Assembly: GCA_903929765.1 (NCBI GenBank)
Contig: CAIYVX010000097.1
Coordinates: forward strand, 1 to 64,000
DNA length: 64,000 nt
From: an uncultured Planctomycetia bacterium
Lineage (GTDB): Bacteria > Planctomycetota > Phycisphaerae > FEN-1346 > JAACEH01
Reading direction: 5' to 3'
Below are positions 14,785 to 22,781 of the stretch, piece by piece. Under the pieces are notes generated by a model. It did not search any database and had not been told where the DNA came from. It saw nothing but the letters and a program-made list of their open reading frames with translations. Within the stretch, counting starts at the first letter, position 1, and every line of letters starts with the position of its first letter. A program made the position numbers and the translations under genes.

Positions 14785-15579
14785 ATGCGACTCCTCCTCC
14801 CCATCCTCCGACTCGTCCGACTCCCCCTCGTCTGGACCGCCCTGGCCGATGTCCTGGCCGGCGCCGCCATCGCCCTGGCCGGTCCCGCCGACTTCTCCTG
14901 GTCCCGCCTCTGGCCGCTCCTTATTCTCTCCCCTGCCCTCTACCTCTTCGGCATGGCCCTCAACGACCTGCTCGACGCCTCCGACGACCGCGCCGCCGGA
15001 CGCGACCGGCCCATCGCCCGAGGCGAACTCTCCTACCTCACCGCCGTCTCCGTCGCCGCTTTTCTCCTCGGCCTGGCCTGCCTCGCCGCCGCTTTTCTCC
15101 CGCGTCCCGCCCTGGAAATGGCCCAGGCCACCCTCGCCGCCATCATCCTTTACAACGCCCTCGCCAAACGTTGGACCCTCACCGCCGTCCCCTTCATGGC
15201 CGCCTGCCGCGCCGGCAACATCCTCATCGGTTTCTCCGCCGCCGCCGGAGACTGGAACTTCTGCCACTCGCCCCACGCCAACTTTTGCCTCGCCCTTCTC
15301 GTCACCGTCGCCGCCCTGACCGCCCTCGCCTCACTCGCCAGCGGCCTCGAAAAACGCCGCGGTCTCAAATCCATATTCTCACTCAAGCCCGACTCCGTGA
15401 TCCTCGGAGCCCTCCTGCTTCTCCCTGTCGCCGACGCCGCCGCCGTTTTCGCCACCTGGCACTTTTCCCTCTGGGCCGCCCTCTGGCTCGCCGCCCTGCC
15501 CGCCTTCTTTCTCACCTCCCGCCTCATCCGCCGTCTCCGCGCAGCATGTAGGGCGGCTTCTTGTCAGCCGCCGCAATAA
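14785..15579 (+). CDS. UbiA-family prenyltransferase
   Basis: Integral membrane protein of 264 residues with about eight hydrophobic helices. The first Mg/prenyl-diphosphate motif is seen as NDLLDASDDRAAGRDRPIARG (about residues 54-73, split NDxxDxxxD). The second aspartate motif is weak, and the acceptor cannot be predicted; relatives act on quinone precursors, heme or unknown aromatics. The last ten or so residues (RAASCQPPQ) come from a palindromic repeat that also precedes the stop, so the native C-terminus was probably replaced. It stands alone on the plus strand between minus-strand genes. Confidence 0.82.
   Translation: MRLLLPILRLVRLPLVWTALADVLAGAAIALAGPADFSWSRLWPLLILSPALYLFGMALNDLLDASDDRAAGRDRPIARGELSYLTAVSVAAFLLGLACLAAAFLPRPALEMAQATLAAIILYNALAKRWTLTAVPFMAACRAGNILIGFSAAAGDWNFCHSPHANFCLALLVTVAALTALASLASGLEKRRGLKSIFSLKPDSVILGALLLLPVADAAAVFATWHFSLWAALWLAALPAFFLTSRLIRRLRAACRAASCQPPQ
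15546..15575. repeat. Palindromic repeat, family G, at the ubiA 3' end
   Basis: GGCGGCT-TCTTGTC-AGCCGCC forms a 7-bp stem (15552-15572) preceded by TGTAG. It lies inside the last codons of ubiA. A degenerate TGTAGGGTGGCTG start is seen after the aconitase stop at 56488. Confidence 0.6.
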
Positions 15580-15628
15580 ATTGCCGTTTTCCGCTTGGCT
15601 TTACCGTTGTTGTTTGTTGTTTTTGAAG

Positions 15629-15701
15629 CCCCCAGCACTGCTGGGGGACGCTGTTGTTTTTTTTGTTGTTTCTGCTGTACCTGAAGTCTGAGGTCTGAAG
15701 C
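15629..15701. repeat. Palindromic repeat, family D, with poly-T and CTGAAG tail
   Basis: CCCCCAGCA-C-TGCTGGGGG (15629-15647) followed by a T-rich linker and GCTGTACCTGAAGTCTGAGG. The same compound element (palindrome, T-run, GTACCTGAAGACTGAGG) occurs at 20469-20550. Both copies directly follow the stop of a minus-strand gene, where they could act as terminators. Confidence 0.7.
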
Positions 15702-17117
15702 CTATTTCTCCAGCTTCTTCCGATAATACTCCAGAACTTCCCCCATCCGTCCCGGCACGATCTCCGCCGTGACCTCCACCCGGTTCCCCTTCAGGTTCCG
15801 CACCTTCACTTCTCGTAGATTCTCCAGAAATGTATCGATGTCTTTCCGTAGCCCCGGATTCGCATCGACCGCTGTGCCCACCGTCCCGCCCGCCAGCGGC
15901 TTCGCATATATCTCCTCGCGCAACCCCTCCCGCGCCATTGCCAGCGCCGCTCGCGCTGCCAGCAAACGCCGCTGCTGCGCGTCGTCCGCCGCTTCCGGCA
16001 ACTCCGCCTCCGCCGTACGCGACCAGAGCGCCGCCGCCGGCTCGGCCATCCGCGCCGCCGGTTCCGGCACCGCCACACCCGTCACCTCCAGCGCCGAACC
16101 CGCCACACTCAAGCTCAACTCGTTAAATCCGGCAGCCGGAAAGGTCGCCATTTCGTAAGCGTTCGCCAGAGACTTAAGCTCCCCCACCAGGTCCGCCACC
16201 GGCAGCGACACGTCCACCTCGCAGATCCGCTCCGGCAGGTACCGCGCCTCCGACGCCGCAGGACGAGATCTGACAAAAACTTCCATATCCGCCTCGATCC
16301 GCTTGTCCGACCCCAGAAACTCGCCCACCGTCCGCGTCGGCGAGACCCGCATCGTCCGTATCCGCTCCAGAATTTGCCGGTAGCCGTTCTCCGTCGCGTC
16401 ATGTCGGACCTTCAGTCGCCCGAACACCCCGAGGTCGCGCCAGCCCGCCGGCGCTTCCGATCCCAGACCCGCCTCGACCAGGCCCTTCGCAGTCCCGAAG
16501 CCCCACAGCGACTCGCGATCCGTATAGAGTACGATCTTCTCGAAATCCTCCGGCTGAAACCTTGCTGCAGCACGATCTGTCGAAGCCGAAACTGCTGGCT
16601 TTGCCGTTGTTGCTTCTTCACCCCTCTTTCTTGGCGAGAGAGGGTCGGGTGAGGGTGTCTTTGAATCTGTCCCCTGCCCCGCCGCAACTTCCATATTCTT
16701 CTCCCGGCACGCCTCCGCCAGCGCTCGCACCGCCTCCCGCAGCGGCAACTCCACCTGCACCGCCGTCGCTCCGTCGCTATAGACTTGCGGCGGCGTCGCC
16801 CGAACCGCTCGACGAACCGCCCCGTACACCCGCGCCCGCGTGTCCGCGCCGCTCGACAGGAACTCACCCACGCGCTGCTCCGGCGTCACCTGGAGATCCT
16901 CCAGTGACCGGAAGAGCTGCGCATACGCCCGCGCCGACGCCTCCTGCACCGCCGGATCTATCCTGCTGCTGTTTTTCGTAGGGGCAGAACTTGTCTCTGC
17001 CCTGCGGTTGCTACTTGGAGCCGTTGCCGTTGGCGCACCAGTACCCGCCGTCGGGGTCGTCATCGCCATCGCCCAACCCGCCGCGAGAACTATTAGCGCC
17101 GCTTTCATTGTTCTCAA
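15702..17117 (-). CDS. Exported protein with two LPP20-like repeats; contains repeat insertions
   Basis: 471 residues. An N-terminal signal peptide (KAALIVLAAGWAMAM) is followed by a low-complexity T/A/S stretch. Two related halves (about 55-150 and 240-335) share VTPEQRVGEFL / VSPTRTVGEFL and a VELPLREAVRAL / VSLPVADLVGEL segment, resembling LPP20/FlgP-type envelope domains. A third conserved part lies at 400-471. Function unknown. Two stretches look inserted: residues about 33-47 (family C repeat) and about 150-170 (family A repeat, PSPDPLSPRKRGEE). Both keep the frame open and fall in linkers. The start may be the TTG at 17117 or the ATG at 17108. It is separate from the pseudopilin genes upstream but on the same strand. 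Confidence 0.75.
   Translation of the reverse strand: MRTMKAALIVLAAGWAMAMTTPTAGTGAPTATAPSSNRRAETSSAPTKNSSRIDPAVQEASARAYAQLFRSLEDLQVTPEQRVGEFLSSGADTRARVYGAVRRAVRATPPQVYSDGATAVQVELPLREAVRALAEACREKNMEVAAGQGTDSKTPSPDPLSPRKRGEEATTAKPAVSASTDRAAARFQPEDFEKIVLYTDRESLWGFGTAKGLVEAGLGSEAPAGWRDLGVFGRLKVRHDATENGYRQILERIRTMRVSPTRTVGEFLGSDKRIEADMEVFVRSRPAASEARYLPERICEVDVSLPVADLVGELKSLANAYEMATFPAAGFNELSLSVAGSALEVTGVAVPEPAARMAEPAAALWSRTAEAELPEAADDAQQRRLLAARAALAMAREGLREEIYAKPLAGGTVGTAVDANPGLRKDIDTFLENLREVKVRNLKGNRVEVTAEIVPGRMGEVLEYYRKKLEK
16618..16664. repeat. Family A repeat inserted in frame in an exported-protein gene
   Basis: CACCCCTCTTTCTTGGCGAG with GGGTCGGGTGAGGGTG tail, next to a GTTGTTGC linker like those between genes. 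It encodes the linker TPSPDPLSPRKRGEEATTAK on the minus strand. Confidence 0.75.
16978..17002. repeat. Family C repeat inserted in frame in the same gene
   Basis: GTAGGGGCAGAACTTGTCTC with TGCCC closing the palindrome; matches the intergenic copy at 12231. It encodes the Ala/Ser/Thr-rich stretch RAETSSAPT just after the signal peptide. Confidence 0.7.
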
Positions 17118-17130
17118 ATTTCTGCCGCTC

Positions 17131-18033
17131 CTAGTTGTGCGAAAAGTTCATGATATCGTCCGACGTCCCGTCCGTTGCCCCGGCCGTGGTGGTCGGCGCC
17201 ATCGTGGTCACTCCGGTCGACGAATTGTAGGTTGACTTCACATAGCCGAAAATCCGGTCCGGCCCCGCGCTGATCAGAATATATGGCAACGTACACTGCA
17301 AGGTGATCCGCTGCCAACTCGGTCCGGCCACCAGGGTCGATCCCGTCGTCTGGTTGAACGCATAATCCAGGTCGGCCGAGTCGAAGCCACCGGCCGGAAC
17401 ATTGCGGCCGTCGTTCTGGTTCATGCCGCGGCTCAGACGCAACGAATACTGGATCGTTCCCTGAAAAAATCCCGCGCTACCGAAACCATCCTCGAAATAG
17501 TACATCGCACAGTCCGACGGAGAAGTACCAGACGGTATCGGATGGGGCGTATAAATTATCTTGGTCAGCACTTCCTGCGCCGGCCAGTTGGCCGACACGC
17601 GCACAGCAGGCGTGCCGGGGCCTGAGTTCACGCTAGAGTCCGTCGCGCTCCAGCCGATCTGATTCGGCCCCATCAGAAAGTAAAACAGCAAGCCCCCGCC
17701 CAAAGGAGCTTGAGGATCGTTGGCATTGGCTGACATGGGCAAGTTGATGGTCAGGTAATGCAAGCCTCCAGAATTATCAGTCCACTGACTTGGGGTCAAA
17801 GTTGGATAGGACCAGGTTGTCGATGTTGACGCGTGGCTCGGCGGATAATCCCCGAACGTCTGCTTGTATTGTTCGAGGCACTGTCCCAGCGTCCCGATTC
17901 GCGTCTCGGTGTCCTTGATCTTGAAGAGTATCGTTGCCGCGTTGATCGCCGGCAACAGCATCCCGATCAGCACTCCGATGATCAGGATCACCAGCATGAT
18001 CTCGATCAGCGTAAAACCGCTCTTGGCTTTCAT
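17131..18033 (-). CDS. Pseudopilin (type II secretion / type IV pilus), copy 1
   Basis: 300-residue prepilin-like protein. The prepilin peptidase site and N-terminal helix are SGFTLIEIMLVILIIGVLIG with a five-residue leader (MKAKS), so cleavage is expected before Phe7. The globular part is long for GspG. Its end carries YILISAGPDRIFGY and SDDIMNF, a tail motif shared with the other large pseudopilins here. The frame is open upstream to 18363, but GGAGG nine bases before the ATG at 18033 fixes the start. It is separated from the other pseudopilins by ispG on the opposite strand. Confidence 0.9.
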   Translation of the reverse strand: MKAKSGFTLIEIMLVILIIGVLIGMLLPAINAATILFKIKDTETRIGTLGQCLEQYKQTFGDYPPSHASTSTTWSYPTLTPSQWTDNSGGLHYLTINLPMSANANDPQAPLGGGLLFYFLMGPNQIGWSATDSSVNSGPGTPAVRVSANWPAQEVLTKIIYTPHPIPSGTSPSDCAMYYFEDGFGSAGFFQGTIQYSLRLSRGMNQNDGRNVPAGGFDSADLDYAFNQTTGSTLVAGPSWQRITLQCTLPYILISAGPDRIFGYVKSTYNSSTGVTTMAPTTTAGATDGTSDDIMNFSHN

Positions 18034-18096
18034 CTTCCTCGTCCTCCGCCCGGTTTCCTTTTGACGCCGAACCGTTCTCTCGTGATAATTATCCTC

Positions 18097-19245
18097 ATGA
18101 ACGACGACCAGGTCAACTTTCCGCGACGCGTCACGCGCTCCGTTCGCGTCGGCCGGCTCACCCTCGGCTCCGGCTTTCCCGTCGCCGTCCAATCCATGAC
18201 CACCACGCCCACCGCCGACGTCGACGCCACCGTCGCCCAGATCCGCCGACTCGCCGAAGCCGGGGCCGACCTCGTCCGCCTCGCCGTCCCCACCATGGCC
18301 GACGCCGAGGCCCTCGGTCGCATCCGCCGACAGGTCGACACCCCGCTCGTCGCCGACATCCACTTCAACGCCCGCCTCGCTCTTGCCACGCTCGACCAGG
18401 GCGTCGACAAAATCCGCATCAACCCCGGCAACGTCCCCGCCGACGACGACCTCTTCCAGGTCATCGACGCCGCCAAAGCTCGCGGCGCCGCCATTCGCCT
18501 CGGCGTCAACTCCGGCTCCATCATGCCGCGTTCAAAAGACACCTCTCCCTCGGGAGAGGGTGGCCCGCAAGGGCCGGGCGAGGGGTTAACGCCGGAAACC
18601 ATCCCCTCGCAACATTCGCCGCAACAAATCGCCGATCGCATGGTCAGCGAAGTTCTCCGTTACCTCGACCTCTTCCAGTCGCGCGGCTTCCGCGACCTCG
18701 TCCTTTCCCTCAAGGCCAGCGACGTTCCCACCACCATCGCCGCCTATCGCGCCGTCGCCGTCGCCTGCGACTGCCCCCTGCACCTCGGCATCACCGCCGC
18801 CGGACCGCGCGAGGAAGCCGTCCTCAAAAGCGCCCTGGGCATCGGCTCGCTCCTGGCCGAAGGTCTCGGCGACACCATCCGCGTCAGCATCACCGGCGAT
18901 CCGCTCATCGAAGTCCAGACCGCCGTCCGCATGCTCGAAATACTCCACCTCCGCCCACTCGGCGGCGTCGAAGTCCTCTCCTGCCCCACCTGCGGACGCT
19001 GCCAGGTTGACCTCGCCCCGCTCGCCGAACGGCTCTACCTGGCCACCCGTTCCATCCGTCGCCCCCTGCGCGTCGCCGTCATGGGCTGCGTCGTCAACGG
19101 ACCCGGTGAAGCCCGCGAAGCCGACTTGGGGCTAGCCGCCGGAAAAGGCTTCGGACTCCTTTTCCGTCACGGCCGGACCGGCGGCGAAAAAATCCCCGAA
19201 AACCAACTCTTCGACCGACTTATGGCCGAAATACAAAAACTCTAG
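18097..19245 (+). CDS. ispG: 4-hydroxy-3-methylbut-2-en-1-yl diphosphate synthase IspG
   Basis: MEP-pathway enzyme converting MEcPP to HMBPP with a 4Fe-4S cluster. 382 residues: TIM-barrel N-terminal part (VAVQSMTTTPTADVDATVAQ, DIHFNARLAL, RINPGN) and C-terminal cluster domain with CPTCGRCQ and GCVVNGPGEA. Residues about 147-167 (KDTSPSGEGGPQGPGEGL) have no counterpart in the family and are encoded by a family A palindromic repeat; they follow GVNSGS, in the loop where E. coli has a short acidic segment. All catalytic motifs are intact, so the enzyme is probably active. The gene lies inside the pseudopilin cluster on the opposite strand; its TAG overlaps the stop of the next gene. Confidence 0.95.
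   Translation: MNDDQVNFPRRVTRSVRVGRLTLGSGFPVAVQSMTTTPTADVDATVAQIRRLAEAGADLVRLAVPTMADAEALGRIRRQVDTPLVADIHFNARLALATLDQGVDKIRINPGNVPADDDLFQVIDAAKARGAAIRLGVNSGSIMPRSKDTSPSGEGGPQGPGEGLTPETIPSQHSPQQIADRMVSEVLRYLDLFQSRGFRDLVLSLKASDVPTTIAAYRAVAVACDCPLHLGITAAGPREEAVLKSALGIGSLLAEGLGDTIRVSITGDPLIEVQTAVRMLEILHLRPLGGVEVLSCPTCGRCQVDLAPLAERLYLATRSIRRPLRVAVMGCVVNGPGEAREADLGLAAGKGFGLLFRHGRTGGEKIPENQLFDRLMAEIQKL
18541..18588. repeat. Family A repeat inserted in frame in ispG
   Basis: CCTCTCCC-TC-GGGAGAGG followed by GGCCC-GCAA-GGGCC and GGGCGAGGGGTT. The same order of parts is present in the intergenic copy at 22637. It adds about 16 residues to IspG. Confidence 0.9.
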
Positions 19246-19829
19246 TGCGTTATCTCCCGATCCGTCAATTGCAGAAACGCGCCCGTTACCCGGTTCAGCC
19301 GGTACTCCACCGTCTTCTCCGTTGATTCCGTCCCACTGATCGGTCCGATGTCCAGAACCAGATTCGCTGATTGGGTCTGTGGATGCACCGTCCCCGCCGA
19401 ATTGAAAGCAATGCTGAAAGTCGGATAGGTCGCCGGAGGAGTCGGAGGATTCGCCAACATGGTCGACGACACCGCCTGGATCCCGTTGGGCAGGTCGATC
19501 GCATAGGAACCAGCCACCACCCCGAAGTTTCCACTCCCCGCTAAACTACCCGTTTGAATCTGCCCCAGGATCATCCGCGTGAACGGATGGACCGAGCCGT
19601 TACTTCCCGTGTACGGCGGCAGAAATCGCACCGACGTCTCCGTGTGGTACTGCACCGCCATCTGCCGCGCCATCAGGATCATCGACTGCACCTGACTAGC
19701 CGCGTTATCCGTCTTCGACGCCCCCGACATCTGCGTCAACAGCGGCACCGCCGTCCCCGCCATCAGCACGATGATCGTGATCACCAGCATTAACTCGATC
19801 AGCGTAAAGCCGTCCGTCCGCTCTCGCAT
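19242..19829 (-). CDS. Minor pseudopilin, GspH-like, copy 2
   Basis: 195 residues with a short leader (MRERTD) and GFTLIELMLVITIIVLMAG, the prepilin N-terminal helix. Unlike the other copies it has a GspH/FimT pattern: a central AVQYHTETSVRF followed by beta-strands, and no SAGPD tail. GspH-type proteins sit near the tip of the pseudopilus. GGAGGG lies seven bases before the ATG at 19829, although the frame is open to 19910. Its TAG stop (19242-19244) and the TAG of ispG (19243-19245) share one CTAG. Confidence 0.86.
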   Translation of the reverse strand: MRERTDGFTLIELMLVITIIVLMAGTAVPLLTQMSGASKTDNAASQVQSMILMARQMAVQYHTETSVRFLPPYTGSNGSVHPFTRMILGQIQTGSLAGSGNFGVVAGSYAIDLPNGIQAVSSTMLANPPTPPATYPTFSIAFNSAGTVHPQTQSANLVLDIGPISGTESTEKTVEYRLNRVTGAFLQLTDREITH

Positions 19830-19845
19830 GGCCCTTCCCTCCGCA

Positions 19846-20448
19846 CTACTGTGAGTAGTTCCAGGTTCCGGTTGCCTGCAAATCCCGGAAGTTCGATATA
19901 TTATCCGCATCCGGCCCGCTCGTCGGCAAAGGGGTCAAGGTCGTCCCATAGCCGGCAGAGGCCAGCCCGTCCGGCCCGCAGGAATAGAGGAACGGCATCC
20001 CACCATTGGCCTTCGCGCTATCTGACCCCAGGTCGAAAACCTTACCCCCGATCGGATTCTTCCACGCATCTACAAAGTAATTCTGGCTCGTCGCCTGGTT
20101 CGTAGCCACCGCCCCCGCGGGCAGCGACGCCAAAGAACTCACCGTGCCGCTCTTAATGCCGTTCTTCCCGCTTCCCGACAACGCCTGGCACAGCGCCGTC
20201 GAGACACTGATCGGATCGCTCCCCAATTGCGACTGTGGAGGATACTGCCCCCACTCGTCGTAATAGGTCACCAGCGCCGATTCTATCCCATCGATGATCT
20301 TCCGCGTCGACATCTTCTGTGATTCCAGGTTCGCGTTCGCCACGAACACCACCAGCGTCCCCAAAAGGAACAGGATGATCGACACCACCATGATCATCTC
20401 CAGCAGCGTAAAGCCCCGTGACGAAATCCTATGGTTCATTGCTTTCAT
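19846..20448 (-). CDS. Pseudopilin, GspG-like, copy 3
   Basis: 200 residues. Leader of about 11 residues, then GFTLLEMIMVVSIILFLLG. The downstream region IDGIESALVTYYDEWGQYPP, DAWKNPIGG and the ending YSCGPDG with NISNFRD closely resemble the major pseudopilin GspG, whose C-terminal loop binds calcium. It is the shortest of the GspG-type copies and the best candidate for the major subunit. The start may be the ATG at 20448 or 20439. It lies 16 bases before copy 2 and is probably co-transcribed. Confidence 0.88.
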   Translation of the reverse strand: MKAMNHRISSRGFTLLEMIMVVSIILFLLGTLVVFVANANLESQKMSTRKIIDGIESALVTYYDEWGQYPPQSQLGSDPISVSTALCQALSGSGKNGIKSGTVSSLASLPAGAVATNQATSQNYFVDAWKNPIGGKVFDLGSDSAKANGGMPFLYSCGPDGLASAGYGTTLTPLPTSGPDADNISNFRDLQATGTWNYSQ

Positions 20449-20468
20449 TCCCCGTCCCGCCGTTTATG

Positions 20469-20550
20469 CCCCCAGCACTGCCGGGGGATGCAGTTTCTTT
20501 TTCGGTCTCTTCTTTTTTTTGCCGTACCTGAAGACTGAGGACTTCTTTTC
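20469..20550. repeat. Palindromic repeat, family D, with poly-T and CTGAAG tail
   Basis: CCCCCAGCACTGCCGGGGG, then a T-rich run and GCCGTACCTGAAGACTGAGG. It shares all three parts with the element at 15629-15701 and again sits directly after a minus-strand stop codon. Confidence 0.7.
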
Positions 20551-21573
20551 CTACCTGAAATTCGTAATGTCGTCGAAGTTTGCCGGGTTGAACGTCAGGT
20601 CCGGGAGATACCAGCCCTGCGAATAGTCATAGGCCCAGAACCCGAACAACTGGTCCGGCCCCGCCGACCAGATCACGTACGACGTCGGATTGTACAGCTT
20701 CTGGCCGTTCGTACCAATCGTGGTCCACTGGGCGTAGGTCTGGTTCGTCATCCCGGAATAGAACATGTAGTCAACTACTTCCCACCACACGTAGACTTTG
20801 GTCTCGAAGCTGTCGGGCGTGGTCGGCAGCCAAGCTCGAGTCATAACATCATGCATCGGAGTCGCATTCGCCCCGTAGGAACCGCCGGAAACATCTACCC
20901 AGAATTCTTCGACCTCCCCGGGGTTGTAGCGGTCATGCGGCTGGATCGGCATGCTTAACTTCGGCCAAGTCGGAACCCCGTTCACATTCATTATCGCCGC
21001 AAAGTACACGATCGGCGTCCCGAACGCATCGACGAACGTCGGACGATAAAGATTAATAGCATTCGTCCCTCCGCCGTAATTCCGATGCGACTTAAAAGCC
21101 TGTAAGCTACTGTTGCCCGCCTCCATCCAGGGACCGAAGTCCGCCGTCACCGAACCATTCTGGTTACCAGGAGAGGCCTGTCTGCCGTCCCGGTTCACCC
21201 GCCAACCCATACCGGCCGGGCCCTGGAGGCAATAGGTCAGAATGCCCGGCGCCCCCATCCCACCCGACGGATCCCCCACCGGCTCCGCCGCCGTCCCGTA
21301 CGGGCTGCCGCCCTGCCACCACCAGCCGTCCAGGTTCGTCGATGGCGGCTGCGGAAAGGTGGTCGGCGGATAGGCCCCGAACGCCGCCTTGTATTGCTGC
21401 ACCCCCAGGTCCAGCATGTTCACCAGCCCCCGCGTCTGGTAAATCTTCACCTCCCGCACCACCCCGTTTATCGCCGGAATCAGCGTGAAGATCAGCAGGC
21501 TGATGATCAGCACCACCATCATCAGCTCCACCAGCGTAAAGCCCCGCCGAGTCTCTCTACTCTTCCTGTTCAT
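20551..21573 (-). CDS. Large pseudopilin, copy 4
   Basis: 340 residues, long for a pseudopilin. MNRKSRETRR leader followed by GFTLVELMMVVLIISLLIF. The helix continues into LGVQQYKAAFGAYPP, then a large globular domain rich in Trp, Tyr, Gly and Pro. The end YVIWSAGPDQLFGFWA followed by FDDITNFR repeats the tail motif of copies 1 and 5. Probably an alternative or minor subunit. It is followed by a family D repeat before copy 3. Confidence 0.88.
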   Translation of the reverse strand: MNRKSRETRRGFTLVELMMVVLIISLLIFTLIPAINGVVREVKIYQTRGLVNMLDLGVQQYKAAFGAYPPTTFPQPPSTNLDGWWWQGGSPYGTAAEPVGDPSGGMGAPGILTYCLQGPAGMGWRVNRDGRQASPGNQNGSVTADFGPWMEAGNSSLQAFKSHRNYGGGTNAINLYRPTFVDAFGTPIVYFAAIMNVNGVPTWPKLSMPIQPHDRYNPGEVEEFWVDVSGGSYGANATPMHDVMTRAWLPTTPDSFETKVYVWWEVVDYMFYSGMTNQTYAQWTTIGTNGQKLYNPTSYVIWSAGPDQLFGFWAYDYSQGWYLPDLTFNPANFDDITNFR

Positions 21574-21669
21574 TTTTCCACTCCCGACCAGACTAAACCG
21601 TTGCTTTTGTTGTTATCAACTGCTCACCTGTTCTCCTGCTCTACTGTTCTCGGTCGCAACGGGACCGCC

Positions 21670-22608
21670 TCACGGCGTGAAGTTCATGATGTCGTCGCTG
21701 GCCCAACCCTTGCTCGGATCCGACGGCAGGCCGAACTCCCGGTCCACGCCCGCCGAAATCAGGATGTACGTCATCGCCCGCTGCGGATACCGCTGCGCCG
21801 CCGGCGTCGTCATGGTGATATCGCCTGCGCCCAGGTCGTTGGCGTTGGTTGACGAATTTCTGGTCTTATCTATGTCCGTGATCTCATTCTCCCACTGTTG
21901 CTGCTTGGTAAAGGTGACCGACGAACCAGTGGTGGGATCCAATTTAGGCGGCGCATTGCCCTGGCCCGGCCAGAACGGGGAATCGCTGGTATAAGAAGAG
22001 CCAGCATCGCAGTTATCTTCGTATCTGTAATAACTGTAGAGTCCCAGTGACCCGCCGATAGAGAGGGTCGATGTCGCCAGAAGTGTCGGAGGCGGGGTGG
22101 GCGCTCCATTTGTGTTTTGCGCCTGGCCCACCATCCACGACGCCCGGTAATACAACATCGCCCGGTCGCCGCCCGGAATCCCGTCGTTGAAATACTGCGC
22201 CGTACCAAGATTAGGATTATTTGGCGTCGAGGTCCAATCCGCGCCGACGTTCATCGCCCCTTCCCAGTTAAACTCCACCGGAATGTTGTGGAGGGCGTTC
22301 GACCAGCCGTGACTTACTCCGTTGGAATCCGGCTTGCCTTTCAGATAATAGTACAGGCACTGCGCCCCATATTGCGGCGCGTTGTGATCCCACTTCTGGT
22401 TGCTCGGCGGATATACGCCAAACACGTTCTTGTACGCATCCAGCGCCGCCGACAGCGTATTCATCCGCTGCATCGCCACCACCACGCCCGTCGAGTTATT
22501 ATGCACCGCCACCACCAGGATCGTCAGCAGCAGCAGAATGATCGAGATCACCAGCAGCAGTTCGATCAGCGTGAACCCGCCTCGTGAACCTTTCGCCCCT
22601 GCCCTCAT
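21670..22608 (-). CDS. Large pseudopilin, copy 5
   Basis: 312 residues: leader MRAGAKGSRG, helix GFTLIELLLVISIILLLLT, ALDAYKNVFGVYPPSNQ, and the tail YILISAGVDREFG with ASDDIMNF. The frame runs on upstream to 22668, but that part (HPLPGERGEAARG) is read from a family A repeat. GGAGG seven bases before the ATG at 22608 marks the real start. It is the first pseudopilin after pilC. Confidence 0.9.
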   Translation of the reverse strand: MRAGAKGSRGGFTLIELLLVISIILLLLTILVVAVHNNSTGVVVAMQRMNTLSAALDAYKNVFGVYPPSNQKWDHNAPQYGAQCLYYYLKGKPDSNGVSHGWSNALHNIPVEFNWEGAMNVGADWTSTPNNPNLGTAQYFNDGIPGGDRAMLYYRASWMVGQAQNTNGAPTPPPTLLATSTLSIGGSLGLYSYYRYEDNCDAGSSYTSDSPFWPGQGNAPPKLDPTTGSSVTFTKQQQWENEITDIDKTRNSSTNANDLGAGDITMTTPAAQRYPQRAMTYILISAGVDREFGLPSDPSKGWASDDIMNFTP

Positions 22609-22636
22609 GGCCGATCCTCCTTTTCCTCTTGCCGCT

Positions 22637-22688
22637 TCACCCCTCTCCCCTGGGAGAGGGTGGCCCACCAGGGCCGGGTGAGGGGTTT
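22637..22688. repeat. Palindromic repeat, family A
   Basis: CCTCTCCCC-T-GGGAGAGGG, then GGCCC-ACCA-GGGCC and GGGTGAGGGGTTTT, between pilC and copy 5 of the pseudopilins. Closest relative of the ispG insert. Confidence 0.85.
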
Positions 22689-22700
22689 TGCTCTTGACCT

Positions 22701-22733
22701 CATGGCGGCAAACAACGCCGCCATACCACCCAC
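22701..22733. repeat. Palindromic repeat, family E
   Basis: TGGCGGC-AAACAAC-GCCGCCA (22703-22723) followed by TACCACCC. The copy at 40935-40966 is almost identical. Both lie just downstream of minus-strand stops. Confidence 0.75.
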
Positions 22734-22740
22734 CGTTTTT

Positions 22741-22780
22741 CTTCTTTCTACTTTTTACTTTTACCTTTTTACCTTCTTCG
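22741..22780. repeat. AT-rich intergenic repeat, family F (loose copy)
   Basis: CTTTTTACTTTTACCTTTTT units ending one base before the pilC stop. Confidence 0.5.
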
Positions 22781-22781
22781 C

